Counted from the stretch's first letter, positions 36,286 through 45,695 are shown. The stretch is 64,000 nucleotides of DNA from Marinoscillum sp. MHG1-6 (GCF_024714475.1 NZ_JAMZMI010000001.1:682001-746000); one strand, 5' to 3'. Numbers and translations: made by a program. Notes: a model not told the origin generated them from the letters alone.

Positions 36286-37163
36286 TCCAGACTCGCTCTG
36301 AATTTTTCACGGTCATAGATCACGCGTCCATCTTCGTCCCATTCTTTGAGGATGACCGGGGGAGTGTCATCAAATGGCTCTAGTGGGTATTTAATCTCTC
36401 GCTTAACACGTGTGTTTGGGTAATATTCCCTCCAGATTCCCACTTTGTCATTGAATTGGTAATATCCAACCACAGCCAGATTTCCATTTGAATGATACGC
36501 GAAATATTCTCCCTGCTTTTCACCATAATGAACAGGAATAATTTCCTTCAACTGAGTTCTTTGAAAGTCATAATAAGACAACATGGATTGCTTTGTCCAG
36601 CCCTTCCAGTACACTTCCTTATCCATTAGGATATCATGCCTGCTTAAACGGACCCATCGGCCATGCTTCATTCCTTTGTAGAAGTACCCTTCCTCCAGAA
36701 CCTGGTCACCCATTTTTTTTACATAATGGCCGTGTAAGACACCGGCGTAGCCTTTTTTGATCCGTGTGGAGTTAACGATCTTCTTTTTTTTGAAGTCATA
36801 CCAATAAAAGTCTCTGACATATTCATCGGGACCCACATAATCCTTGTCCTTCAGGTAATGAAAGAGCTCCACTACCACTCTGTCTCCAAATCCATGACGG
36901 GTAAATCCTCTTTTGGTTTTTATGCCATAGAAGATCTTAGGGTTGATTTTTTTCTTCTTTTCTTTGACCTCAGTAACCTCTTCTTCAACATCCGCCTCCA
37001 AATCTATGGTGAGGGGGGTTTCATATTTGGTTTCAAATAGCTCTTCCAGACTCTCATCATCCTGAGCGTAAACCTGTAATGCAAGGAAGGAAAGCGATAT
37101 GTAGAGTAATTTCTTCAAATTGAAAGTCAACCGGCGCAATGGGCTAACGCATAAAAAAGACAA
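36282..37163 (-). CDS. Secreted MORN/YwqK-like repeat protein
   Basis: 293 residues. The C-terminal half has the short beta repeats of the YwqK/MORN-2 type: EEGYFYKGMKHGRWVRL, YGEKQGEYFAYHSNGNLAVVGYYQFNDKVGIWREYYPN. The N-terminal part has an acidic linker (EADVEEEVTEVKEKKKK). A TTG at 37118 would start exactly at a strong signal peptide (LKKLLYISLSFLALQVYAQ) and is a better start than the ATG at 37163, which leaves 15 residues before it. Function unknown; likely periplasmic or surface. Confidence 0.75.
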   Translation of the reverse strand: MSFLCVSPLRRLTFNLKKLLYISLSFLALQVYAQDDESLEELFETKYETPLTIDLEADVEEEVTEVKEKKKKINPKIFYGIKTKRGFTRHGFGDRVVVELFHYLKDKDYVGPDEYVRDFYWYDFKKKKIVNSTRIKKGYAGVLHGHYVKKMGDQVLEEGYFYKGMKHGRWVRLSRHDILMDKEVYWKGWTKQSMLSYYDFQRTQLKEIIPVHYGEKQGEYFAYHSNGNLAVVGYYQFNDKVGIWREYYPNTRVKREIKYPLEPFDDTPPVILKEWDEDGRVIYDREKFRASLD

Positions 37164-37200
37164 ATAGTGCGAACCTATGACCGAAGTATCAAAACTAAGT

Positions 37201-38064
37201 TTATTCTATCTCTATCCGATAATCGCAGTTGAAACTTTTATCAGAATCTAAAGACATGATACCTTCTTTTTTCGCAAGGTCTCCATCATGATCTTTGTGA
37301 TCAGCAATACCGAACCACGGCTCAATGCATACAAATCTTGAAACCTGGTTCTTTGACCAGATGCCAAGGTATGGAAAACCTTGAAAATGGAATTTCAGCC
37401 ATGTCTTGTCCATTGATACTAATGAGACGTTCGTCGACTTAAGATGCTTGAATACCAGGGCATCACGATCAAACAGTTCATCTGTAATCGGGATGATGCC
37501 CTTCTTCAATATGCTGTTGTCAGTTTCGCCTGAAAAAATACCATCTTCCAGTAGATGAATCGCGGCGTCTTCTGGTTTGTTGAATCGCAGTTGATAATCC
37601 GATCGCTTGCCTGCCAAAGTCATTGCACATTTGAAAGCCGGATGGCCACCAATAGAAAAATACATGCCATGTCTACCTGTATTTTTTACATGATATTGAG
37701 TTTGGATGGACTTTCCTTCCAGAGTGTATACGATTCTAAGTTCAAACTGGAAAGGATACTTTCTTAAAGTTTCTTCAGATGACGTCAGTAAAAACGAAAT
37801 ATTATTTTCGGATTGGGATTCAACCTCGAATTCCATATCTCTGGCAAATCCATGCTGCCCCATGCTATACTTTTTTCCTTCAAAATGGTACTCGTCATTC
37901 TTTAATCGGCCAACAAAGGGGAAAAGTACCGGGGTGTGCCTCGCCCAATGCGCAGGGTCAGCCTGCCAGATGTACTCCTGTCCCGTTTCTTTTAATATAA
38001 GGCTTACCAGCTCTGCCCCTTTTTTTTGAACTGTGGCTTTTATAAATTCGTTCTGAAGAACCAT
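37201..38064 (-). CDS. Aldose 1-epimerase family protein
   Basis: 287 residues, galactose mutarotase fold. Visible family features: IWQADPAHWARHTPVLFPFVGRLKND near 33-58, the SIGGHPAFKC His near 142, and FVCIEPWFGIADH with the catalytic Glu near 250. This matches LacX/YeaD-type epimerases, which act on aldoses or hexose-6-phosphates. Stands alone. Confidence 0.9.
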   Translation of the reverse strand: MVLQNEFIKATVQKKGAELVSLILKETGQEYIWQADPAHWARHTPVLFPFVGRLKNDEYHFEGKKYSMGQHGFARDMEFEVESQSENNISFLLTSSEETLRKYPFQFELRIVYTLEGKSIQTQYHVKNTGRHGMYFSIGGHPAFKCAMTLAGKRSDYQLRFNKPEDAAIHLLEDGIFSGETDNSILKKGIIPITDELFDRDALVFKHLKSTNVSLVSMDKTWLKFHFQGFPYLGIWSKNQVSRFVCIEPWFGIADHKDHDGDLAKKEGIMSLDSDKSFNCDYRIEIE

Positions 38065-38126
38065 GGTTAAAGTATATTATCGCGGTTTTTGTAACTTTCT
38101 GTTTTGAACCAACCGCAAGATAAAAA

Positions 38127-38155
38127 TTAGGGATATCAATTATAAGATACCTTTG
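38127..38155 (+). promoter_or_regulatory. Promoter of the HNH-like gene
   Basis: TACCTTTG (38148-38155) fits the -7 consensus and TTA at 38127-38129 stands in for the -33 TTG with 18 bases between. Transcription would begin near 38161, leaving a leader of about 25 bases. Confidence 0.45.
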
Positions 38156-38185
38156 TGCAATTAATCTTTAACGAACTAAGAAGTA

Positions 38186-38782
38186 ATGTCTGAATTGACC
38201 AGCGATCTACCAGGCAATCTTCCCGAAGGCTTTGAAACTCGTAAAAACGAGGTTTGGAAGGAGTATATCAGGGAAGATTTACGATCGAAATTTATGATCT
38301 CGAACCTTGGTCGAGTTCTATCCTATCCCTCCAATAATCCGGAAAATCCAATACTCTTATCGGGCTATAAAAACATGGGATATTATGCCATTCCTACAAA
38401 GAAGAAGGATGGCAAGAATACGCTTATCTATGTCCATAAGCTGGTAGCAGAATTGTTTGTCCCTAACCCAGACAACTATAAGAAGTTGGTATTTAAGGAC
38501 CGCAAGCGTGAGAATTGTCGTGCAGATAACCTTCAATGGATGAGCAAGGAAGAGTTTGCCGATGTGATGCGTGAGCGGAAAAGCGTTTATTACTATAAGC
38601 CCGATCATAAGCCAAATACGAAGTTGACTCCGGCGAAAGTGGCCCTGTTGAAGAAGATGATCAATGACCCTAATCGAAAGACCAGATACAAGATCATTGC
38701 CAAGCGATTCGGGATTAATATTGGAACCCTCTTTTCGATTAAAAGAGGAGACAGTTGGAAGGAAGTGGAGCCTTTGAAATAA
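38186..38782 (+). CDS. NUMOD4/HNH-derived protein with helix-turn-helix, HNH His lost
   Basis: 198 residues. N-terminal NUMOD4-like segment (VWKEYIRED..KFMISNLGRVLSY, 23-47). An HNH segment follows (VHKLVAELFVPNPDNYKKL, then FKDRKRENCRADNLQW, 83-118). Compared with the usual V-N-H-I-D-G-N-K-x-N-N pattern, the catalytic His is Phe103 and the Gly after Asp105 is Arg106; Asp105 and Asn110 remain. The C-terminus (TKLTPAKVALLKKMI, RYKIIAKRFGINIGTLFSIKRG) is an HTH like those of homing endonucleases. Looks like a domesticated DNA-binding protein, possibly a regulator. It is followed by a good terminator and has its own promoter, so it is not just debris. Confidence 0.75.
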   Translation: MSELTSDLPGNLPEGFETRKNEVWKEYIREDLRSKFMISNLGRVLSYPSNNPENPILLSGYKNMGYYAIPTKKKDGKNTLIYVHKLVAELFVPNPDNYKKLVFKDRKRENCRADNLQWMSKEEFADVMRERKSVYYYKPDHKPNTKLTPAKVALLKKMINDPNRKTRYKIIAKRFGINIGTLFSIKRGDSWKEVEPLK

Positions 38783-38788
38783 GACAAA

Positions 38789-38818
38789 AAAAGCACAAAC
38801 AGAGATGTTTGTGCTTTT
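38789..38818. terminator. Bidirectional terminator between HNH-like gene and htpG
   Basis: A perfect 12-bp stem (38789-38800 with 38807-38818, loop AGAGAT). On the minus strand it is followed by a T run of seven or eight (complement of 38784-38791), serving htpG; on the plus strand the T run is shorter. It is between two convergent genes. Confidence 0.8.
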
Positions 38819-38840
38819 CAAGTTTTGGAGTGGGGTTCGC

Positions 38841-40748
38841 TTAATTAGAAGCTATATCCACACTTCTATTAATAAAGTCAGTTAAATCCTTACCGGTCAA
38901 CATACCTTGTGAAAGCAGAGCCCAGTCGTAGGCTTGTTTGGCCAACTTCACTTTTTCCTCTTCTGTTTCAGTTTCCACTATCTTTTTGGTGTAAGCATGG
39001 TTGGCATTAATAGCTACAGATAGGTTTAGAGGCATATCTCCAAACATCATCATACCTCCACCGCCGCCCTGGGCTTGCATGTCCTTCATTCTTCTAAGAA
39101 ATTCAGGAAGAGTCACTGTAACAGGCATGTCATCAGTTGCCATTGGCTCAACGGACACTGTGTTCTTATCATCGTTAATTGCCTTTTTGAAAGCTTCTGT
39201 TACTGCCTCTTTTTCTTTATCAGAAAGCACAGACTCTTTCTTCTCGTCCTTGTCGATAAGCTTATCGATCACATCAGAATCAACACGCTTAAGCGTGATG
39301 CTCTCATTCTTTTGCTCAATATGTCCAATGAAATGACTGTCAATTGGCCCGTCCAGAATTAATACGTCGTAGTTTCGCTTTTTTGCTGTCTCAATATATC
39401 CGTGTTGTTTATCTACATCTGTAGCATACAGGAAGACAGTGTGTTTGTCCTTGTTTGTCTGAGTTGCCTCAACTTTGGCCTTATACTCTTCCACAGTGAA
39501 GAACTTGTCTTCAAGGTTTTTCAATAGCGTAAAATCTTTCGCTTTTTCCTCAAACTTCTCTTCGGAGATCATTCCATATTTGACGAAAACACCAATATCG
39601 CTCCATTTACTTTCGTATGACGAACGATCCTTTTTGAAGAGTTCACCCAGCTTATCTGCTACTTTCTTGGTGATGTATCCGTTGATCTTCTTCACATTTC
39701 CGTCGGCCTGCAGATAGCTTCGAGACACGTTTAGTGGAATGTCCGGAGAATCGATCACTCCATGAAGTAGTTGTAGGAAGTCTGGTACAATATTTTTTAC
39801 TTCATCTGTTATAAATACCTGTCTGGAGTAAAGCTGAATTTGATTTCGCTGTACTTCAAAATCCTTTTTCAACTTAGGGAAGTAAAGAATACCCGTCAGG
39901 TTGAATGGGTAGTCAACGTTCAGGTGGATCCAGAAAAGAGGATCTTCTGAGAATGGATAAAGCTCTTTGTAAAAAGCCAGATAATCCTCGTCTTTCAGAT
40001 CGCTTGGAGACTTGGTCCAAATTGGCTCGGTGTTGTTGATGATGTTATCAACCTTTACCGTCTTGTATTTTTTCTTACCGTCTTTGTCTTCGCCATCCTC
40101 TTCACTTTTCTCTTTCGTTCCAAACTTGATTGGAATCGGCAAGAACTTAGAGTATTTATCAAGAATCTGCTGAATTCTCTGTTCTTCAAGGAATTCTTCA
40201 GAGTCATCAGCTATGTGCAGGATGATAGTTGTACCACGGCTGTCTTTTTCAGCCTTGGTAATTTCAAATTCTGTATTACCATCACAAACCCAACGTGCCG
40301 GTTCAGCTCCTTCCTGGTGAGAAAGCGTGATGATCTCCACCTCTTTCGCTACCATGAAAGCAGAATAGAAACCTAGTCCAAAGTGTCCGATGATCTGTTG
40401 ATCATCACCTTTGTCTTTATATTTCTCAATGAATTCCGTAGCTCCCGAGAAAGCGATTTGGTTGATGTATTTCTTTATTTCATCAGCCGTCATCCCGATA
40501 CCTTTGTCAGATACGGTGATGGTCTTTTTGTCCTTGTCAAAGCTTACCTCGACAGTCAGGTCACCCAGTTCACCTTTGTACTCGCCAAGTGAAGCTAATC
40601 TTTTCAGCTTTTGGGTTGCGTCCACTGCATTGGAAACCAGCTCTCTTAGGAATATCTCATGATCTGAGTAGAGGAATTTCTTAATGATCGGAAAGATATT
40701 CTCGGTATGAATGGAAATTGTGCCTTTCTCTTGCATCTCTGTTTTCAA
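38841..40748 (-). CDS. htpG: Chaperone HtpG (Hsp90)
   Basis: 635 residues. GHKL ATPase at the N-terminus: SDHEIFLRELVSNAVDA, DKGIGMTADEI and GHFGLGFYSAFMVA; middle domain with the RSYLQADGNVKKI catalytic loop Arg near 350; C-terminal dimerisation part. Homodimeric cytosolic chaperone that remodels clients with ATP. The upstream region contains two TGACA-based palindromes which may be operators. Confidence 0.98.
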   Translation of the reverse strand: MKTEMQEKGTISIHTENIFPIIKKFLYSDHEIFLRELVSNAVDATQKLKRLASLGEYKGELGDLTVEVSFDKDKKTITVSDKGIGMTADEIKKYINQIAFSGATEFIEKYKDKGDDQQIIGHFGLGFYSAFMVAKEVEIITLSHQEGAEPARWVCDGNTEFEITKAEKDSRGTTIILHIADDSEEFLEEQRIQQILDKYSKFLPIPIKFGTKEKSEEDGEDKDGKKKYKTVKVDNIINNTEPIWTKSPSDLKDEDYLAFYKELYPFSEDPLFWIHLNVDYPFNLTGILYFPKLKKDFEVQRNQIQLYSRQVFITDEVKNIVPDFLQLLHGVIDSPDIPLNVSRSYLQADGNVKKINGYITKKVADKLGELFKKDRSSYESKWSDIGVFVKYGMISEEKFEEKAKDFTLLKNLEDKFFTVEEYKAKVEATQTNKDKHTVFLYATDVDKQHGYIETAKKRNYDVLILDGPIDSHFIGHIEQKNESITLKRVDSDVIDKLIDKDEKKESVLSDKEKEAVTEAFKKAINDDKNTVSVEPMATDDMPVTVTLPEFLRRMKDMQAQGGGGGMMMFGDMPLNLSVAINANHAYTKKIVETETEEEKVKLAKQAYDWALLSQGMLTGKDLTDFINRSVDIASN

Positions 40749-40803
40749 AAATTTGGTTTGTACTGCCGGGCAAGGATCAAATACTATTCCAGCTCATAAA
40801 ATG

Positions 40804-40882
40804 TGACAAGTTGTCATTTTTAATGGCGGATTGACTTTTCAAGGAGAGAAAAGAGGGTATTCTATGACAAAGGGATTTGTCA
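40804..40882. promoter_or_regulatory. Two TGACAA palindromes upstream of htpG
   Basis: TGACAA-G-TTGTCA at 40804-40816 and TGACAAA-GGGA-TTTGTCA at 40865-40882 lie 56 and 117 bases upstream of the htpG ATG. They share half-sites but differ in spacing, so they may bind a flexible regulator, or form hairpins. No CIRCE element was seen. Confidence 0.3.
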
Positions 40883-40962
40883 CAGAGGTAAGGCCCAGTG
40901 TAGAATTATTAATCTAAACTGACTGAAACTATTTGCTCCTAGGCTTTCAGGTTGGAAATGCT

Positions 40963-41442
40963 TTACCTAATCCTATCCGCACTTCTAACTAGTTTTTCAT
41001 CTTTTTGGATGAAGTGCTTGGCCAGCCAATTGAAGAACAGCGCTGCTGCCGCGATGTAGCTGCCAATCTCAAATTCACCCTGATGGTTAGCGATGATAGG
41101 TTCGGCCCTGGTGGAGAAGAAATAGATCAAACCGATGGTTGCTCCTATGAAGAGTGAATTGACCGCACTCAATTTCATTTGAGTCATACGGTTTCGAAAC
41201 TTGAAGATGGTGAACATGGCTATGCCGGATGCAAAAAGCGCTGCAAGTGAAATGTACCAGGTAGGTTTGGTAGAGATTTCAGCATCTGTAAGACCTCCTT
41301 GTGTGTAAACAAGGGAGTAGGCATTGATGTTTACGGTTTCGCTGCCATCCGGACTTACCTCTGACCACAGGGGCAGAAAAAGCACACCTAACATGATTAG
41401 ACTTACCAGAAGTAAGAAAACGGATTGTATTCTTTGGACCAT
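40963..41442 (-). CDS. DUF4293 membrane protein
   Basis: 159 residues from the ATG at 41442. A longer frame to 41535 would overlap the divergent truA gene, so the short start is preferred. Four membrane helices; the N-terminus MVQRIQSVFLLLVSLIMLGVLFLPLW is the hallmark of DUF4293, a family confined mainly to Bacteroidota. Function unknown. Confidence 0.85.
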   Translation of the reverse strand: MVQRIQSVFLLLVSLIMLGVLFLPLWSEVSPDGSETVNINAYSLVYTQGGLTDAEISTKPTWYISLAALFASGIAMFTIFKFRNRMTQMKLSAVNSLFIGATIGLIYFFSTRAEPIIANHQGEFEIGSYIAAAALFFNWLAKHFIQKDEKLVRSADRIR

Positions 41443-41515
41443 TGTTTCTTCAAATTTGGAGCAAAAGTGCAGTGTGCTTATCAAATAGACAATCAATATA
41501 CTGTTAATTTGCGCA

Positions 41516-42259
41516 ATGCGATTTTTTCTGGACATTTCTTACGAGGGGACATCCTACCATGGATGGCAGGTGCAGCACAATGCGCACACGGTCCAGGGAG
41601 AATTAAATCACGTGCTTTCAACATTGCTAAGAACACCGACGGAGTGTGTGGGGAGTGGAAGAACGGATGCAGGAGTACATGCAACTCATCAGGTCGCTCA
41701 TTTTGATTTTGATAAAGAATTGGATCCGGATGATCTGGTTTATAAGCTAAATTCCTTTTTACCAGACACCATTGCTATCAATAGCTGTAGAGAAGTGAAG
41801 CCTGATGCTCATGCACGATTTGATGCAGAGTTGAGGTCTTACGAATACCATATTCATGGATTCAAGAATCCATTCAAAAAGGGGCTCTCTTACTTTTTTA
41901 ATATTGATCTTGATTTGAAACTTATCTATGCTGCATGTGATTTGATTTGCGGGTGGGAGAACTTTCAGGCGTTTAGCAAGGTTCAAACAGATGTCAACAC
42001 GTTTCTTTGTGAGATCAAGGAAATAAAGTGGGAGCAAACCAACGAGGCCTATGTTTTTCACGTTAGTGCCAACAGGTTTCTTAGAGGGATGGTCAGGGCT
42101 TTGGTAGGTACATTGTTGGATGTGGGGCAGGGAAGAACATCAGTGGATCAATTAAAGGAGATACTTAATAGCGGAGATAGGAAAAAGGCGGGAAGAGCGG
42201 TCCCGGCAGAAGGGTTATTTTTGACGAGGGTTTCATACCCTGAACATATTTATCTATAG
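41516..42259 (+). CDS. truA: tRNA pseudouridine synthase A
   Basis: 247 residues. Catalytic Asp in GSGRTDAGVHATHQ near residue 51; N-terminal YEGTSYHGWQVQ and C-terminal ANRFLRGMVRALVGTLLDVG are typical of TruA. It isomerises uridines 38-40 in the anticodon arm. The ATG is very close to a TTAATTTG -7-like element at 41504-41511, so the transcript may be leaderless. An ABC transporter gene follows by three bases. Confidence 0.96.
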   Translation: MRFFLDISYEGTSYHGWQVQHNAHTVQGELNHVLSTLLRTPTECVGSGRTDAGVHATHQVAHFDFDKELDPDDLVYKLNSFLPDTIAINSCREVKPDAHARFDAELRSYEYHIHGFKNPFKKGLSYFFNIDLDLKLIYAACDLICGWENFQAFSKVQTDVNTFLCEIKEIKWEQTNEAYVFHVSANRFLRGMVRALVGTLLDVGQGRTSVDQLKEILNSGDRKKAGRAVPAEGLFLTRVSYPEHIYL

Positions 42260-42262
42260 TTT

Positions 42263-44029
42263 TTGGAAAAGGAAAAGGTAAGCGGGAAAATTGTTGATTT
42301 GAAGGTGCTGAAAAGGCTTTTTGTCTTTGCCAGGCCTTACCGGACACAATTCTTTCTGATGGTTTTTTTAACCTTCAGTCTGGCAATTGTTGTGCCTTTA
42401 AATCCATACCTCATTAGGCTGACCATTGATAACGAAGTTGCACAGGGCGATTATCAGGGCCTTGTGATGATGACTTCCATATTGCTGGCAATGTTGTTCA
42501 TTCAGGCGATCGTACAGTACTATCATACATTCTTATCGGGGTGGTTAGGGCAATACATCATTAAGGATATAAGAACACAACTCTTCAGGCATGTTCAGAA
42601 TCTTAAGCTAAAGTTTTTTGATAAAACGCCAATCGGGCGATTGGTAACACGAAATGTATCGGATATTGAAACGCTATCGGAGGTTTTTAGTACCGGGATA
42701 GCGGGAATCGCGGCGGATGTTCTTCAGTTGACAGTGATTCTGATTATTATGTTTAGCACGAGTTGGCAATTAACGTTGGTCAGTCTGGCCCTGCTACCGG
42801 TTTTACTCTTCGCCACCTATGTCTTTAAGGAAAAGGTCAAGGTTTCTTTTAATCAGGTTCGTACGGCTGTCAGCAATCTCAATACGTATGTCCAGGAGCA
42901 CATTACCGGGATGAATATTGTGCAGATATTCAACGCCGAGGAGCGCGAGTACGAGAAGTTTAAGCAGATCAACACAGAGCACAAAAAGGCAAATATCAGA
43001 TCGGTGATGTACTATTCGGTTTACTTTCCGGTGGCAGAGGTTATCCAGGCTGGAGGAATTGGGCTGGTTATTTGGTGGGGGGCCGGTGGTGTCATCCAGG
43101 AGCAGCTAACATTGGGTGTGCTCATCTCTTTCATTATGTATATTCAAATGTTCTTTCGACCCATACGTATGATAGCAGACCGCTTTAATACTTTGCAGAT
43201 GGGGATTGTCAGCAGCAACCGGATACTGGATTTGTTGGATAGTACAGAGCACATTCCCGATAATGGTAATTATGCGCCTGATGAGATTGCCGGAGATGTC
43301 AGTTTTCAAAAGGTATGGTTTGCTTACAATGATGAAGACTGGGTACTGAGAGACGTAAATTTTGAGGTAAATAAGGGTGAAGTATTGGCGTTGGTAGGTG
43401 CCACGGGCGCTGGTAAGTCCTCCATCATTAACCTGCTAAACAGGTTTTATGATATCAACAATGGAAGTATCAGCCTGGATGGTCGCAATATCAGGGATTA
43501 TCAGCTTGAAAATCTTAGGAGTCATATAGCGGTAGTATTGCAGGATGTTTTCCTGTTCTCTGACACTATTTATAATAACATCACTCTACGGAACCCGGAT
43601 ATTTCCATGGATAAGGTCAAAGAGGCTGCGGAGATGGTTGGAGCCAGAACGTTCATTGAGCGATTGCCAGGTGGCTTTGATTATAACGTGATGGAGCGGG
43701 GAGCTACCCTCTCAGTAGGCCAGCGTCAGTTGATTTCTTTCGTCAGGGCAATGGTATATGATCCTAAGATCATCGTGCTGGACGAAGCCACAAGTTCAGT
43801 AGATACTGAAACGGAGGAACTGATCCAATCGGCCATTCAAAAACTCATGAAGGGAAGAACCTCTATTGTTATAGCGCACCGACTTTCTACCATTCAAAAT
43901 GCGGATAAAATCTTAGTTTTGGATAAAGGTGAAATTGTAGAAGAAGGAAAACATGACGAACTTCTCCGCAAGGATGGGCATTATGCTCAGCTTCACCGAA
44001 TGCAATACAAAGAGGTGGTTAACGCATGA
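42263..44029 (+). CDS. ABC exporter half, MdlB-like, catalytic subunit
   Basis: 588 residues: a six-helix type IV exporter domain (about 20-325) and an ATP-binding domain. Walker A GATGAGKSS near 379, Q-loop in AVVLQDVFLFSDT, signature LSVGQ (degenerate) near 483, Walker B IIVLDEATSSVD with the catalytic Glu, H-loop IVIAHRLST. The LSVGQ signature together with a normal Glu is that of the MdlB/TM288 partner in heterodimeric exporters. TTG start at 42263; TGA overlaps the next gene's ATG. The likely partner is encoded at 52655-54448. Confidence 0.9.
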   Translation: MEKEKVSGKIVDLKVLKRLFVFARPYRTQFFLMVFLTFSLAIVVPLNPYLIRLTIDNEVAQGDYQGLVMMTSILLAMLFIQAIVQYYHTFLSGWLGQYIIKDIRTQLFRHVQNLKLKFFDKTPIGRLVTRNVSDIETLSEVFSTGIAGIAADVLQLTVILIIMFSTSWQLTLVSLALLPVLLFATYVFKEKVKVSFNQVRTAVSNLNTYVQEHITGMNIVQIFNAEEREYEKFKQINTEHKKANIRSVMYYSVYFPVAEVIQAGGIGLVIWWGAGGVIQEQLTLGVLISFIMYIQMFFRPIRMIADRFNTLQMGIVSSNRILDLLDSTEHIPDNGNYAPDEIAGDVSFQKVWFAYNDEDWVLRDVNFEVNKGEVLALVGATGAGKSSIINLLNRFYDINNGSISLDGRNIRDYQLENLRSHIAVVLQDVFLFSDTIYNNITLRNPDISMDKVKEAAEMVGARTFIERLPGGFDYNVMERGATLSVGQRQLISFVRAMVYDPKIIVLDEATSSVDTETEELIQSAIQKLMKGRTSIVIAHRLSTIQNADKILVLDKGEIVEEGKHDELLRKDGHYAQLHRMQYKEVVNA

Positions 44030-44574
44030 ACCTAAAACAGCAAAAAATTTTATGGGGTAGCCTGATCGGATTACTCGTGATCATATTGGGTTGGAGTCTC
44101 TACATCATCTATGGAAATTTGGGTGGATTTGATGAGGTCAAGGTCTATAGACTAGAGCCTGCTCAAAGAACTGTTGTAGGCAAGTATTATAAAACACGGT
44201 ATTCTGATAAGGCCCTAAAGGAGCAATTCGAAAGATGTCAGACGCTTATTGAATCAAATCATGTAAAAGGCGATTTGGTAGTTTTCAGTTATCAAAACCC
44301 GGATCTTGCCGCAAATGAAGTAGAACAATTCATTGGGATCATGCTAAAAGAAGATATAGCTGAGATTCCGGTGGATTTTGATATGAAGGAATTTAATTCC
44401 GGAGATAGATATGCTGTTTTTCTAAGTATGCATCCGCTGGTCCGAATGCCCGAGAAACAATACCGAAAGCTGTTGCGTGAAACCGCTTCAGGTGATGGTG
44501 GCAATCTTCAGGAATTTTTTGTTGAGATTTACTTTCCTGATAATTCCATGACTGTTGAGGTCTGGGTTCAATAG
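44026..44574 (+). CDS. Membrane-anchored protein of unknown function
   Basis: 182 residues with one N-terminal membrane helix (ILWGSLIGLLVIILGWSLYIIYG). The rest (VKVYRLEPAQRTVVGKYYK...) is alpha/beta and may be GyrI-like, but I cannot confirm it. Its ATG overlaps the stop of the ABC exporter half gene, so it is translated with it and may work with that exporter. Followed after eight bases by the lactonase-type gene. Confidence 0.6.
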   Translation: MNLKQQKILWGSLIGLLVIILGWSLYIIYGNLGGFDEVKVYRLEPAQRTVVGKYYKTRYSDKALKEQFERCQTLIESNHVKGDLVVFSYQNPDLAANEVEQFIGIMLKEDIAEIPVDFDMKEFNSGDRYAVFLSMHPLVRMPEKQYRKLLRETASGDGGNLQEFFVEIYFPDNSMTVEVWVQ

Positions 44575-44582
44575 CTTTGATT

Positions 44583-45695
44583 ATGCGCGCTGCTCTAAAT
44601 ATATTTCTATTCTTCGTCTTGTTTTCTCTGGTTTTCGCATGTGAAAATCAAAAGTCGGACAACACCCATTATGTTTATATAGCATCGGGAAGCCCTAAAG
44701 ATTCTGTGGGTATCGCAGTTTTTGGATGGAAAGCAGGCGAACTGACTCCTGTGGGACTGATTGACGTACCGGCTTCCACATCTTACCTGGCAGTCGACAC
44801 CCTCAATAAAAGGCTCTATAGTGTAGGAGACAAGATATCGGCCTTCAGCGTAGATAAGGCAGGTGACCTTAGTCTCATTAATCAGATTGAACCTAATGGA
44901 GAGGGAGCATGCCATGTGAGCATCTCTAATGATTATCGATTTTTATTGGTTGCCTATTATCGTTCGGGAAGTGCCTCCATGTATGGACTAGAGGAAAATG
45001 GGGGGATTGGAGAGCTGGTTTGGTCTGTTCAACACCATGGCTCTAGTGTTAATAAGGAAAGGCAGGAATCGGCTCATGCTCATATGATCTTACCTGCGCC
45101 AAACAGCAACCTGATTATCGTGCCTGATTTAGGAATTGATAAGGTGATGGTCTATTCTTCGGACTCAGCAGGTTACGTTTCTGAGGCGCCAATACCATTT
45201 GCAAACATTCGCCCGGGTGGCGGCCCAAGGCATGCTGCCTTTCATTCCAACGGTAGGTTTGTTTATGTATTGCATGAACTTACCGGACATGTGACAGGCT
45301 TTTCTTTTGATCCAAAACAGGGGATAGTGGATTCAATAAACACAGTACCAACATTACCTGAGGATTTCAAGGATTTTAACAAATCTGCGGACATTCACAT
45401 CACTCCAAATGGGCAGTATCTGTATGCTTCTAATCGGGGGCATAATAGTCTGGCGGTCATGAGTGTTGATCAGTCCACCGGAGCCCTTAAATATTTGGGA
45501 ACGCAGGATTGTGGTGGCGACTGGCCAAGAGCCTTTGCTGTTGATCCGTCTGGTGAATATTTGTTGATTGCCAATAAAAGATCCAATAGGATTTCAGTAA
45601 TGAAGATCAATTATAAAACTGGCTTTTTTGAAAAAGTTAGTGAAGTTGATACCCCACTTGAACCACAGGGCATTCGGTTTATGTCAATGCCCTAG
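44583..45695 (+). CDS. Lactonase-type beta-propeller lipoprotein
   Basis: 370 residues from the ATG at 44583 (a TTG at 44577 is also possible). Lipobox (LVFACEN, Cys near 20) predicts attachment to the envelope. The rest is a seven-bladed propeller of the 6-phosphogluconolactonase (Pgl/LactoNase_2) family: GGGPRHAAFHSNGRFVYVLHE, ADIHITPNGQYLYASNRGHNSLAV, DCGGDWPRAFAVDPSGEYLLIAN. In the family this fold hydrolyses lactones, but an exported lipoprotein is unlikely to serve the cytosolic pentose phosphate path. Last gene of the truA-ABC-unknown run. Confidence 0.88.
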   Translation: MRAALNIFLFFVLFSLVFACENQKSDNTHYVYIASGSPKDSVGIAVFGWKAGELTPVGLIDVPASTSYLAVDTLNKRLYSVGDKISAFSVDKAGDLSLINQIEPNGEGACHVSISNDYRFLLVAYYRSGSASMYGLEENGGIGELVWSVQHHGSSVNKERQESAHAHMILPAPNSNLIIVPDLGIDKVMVYSSDSAGYVSEAPIPFANIRPGGGPRHAAFHSNGRFVYVLHELTGHVTGFSFDPKQGIVDSINTVPTLPEDFKDFNKSADIHITPNGQYLYASNRGHNSLAVMSVDQSTGALKYLGTQDCGGDWPRAFAVDPSGEYLLIANKRSNRISVMKINYKTGFFEKVSEVDTPLEPQGIRFMSMP

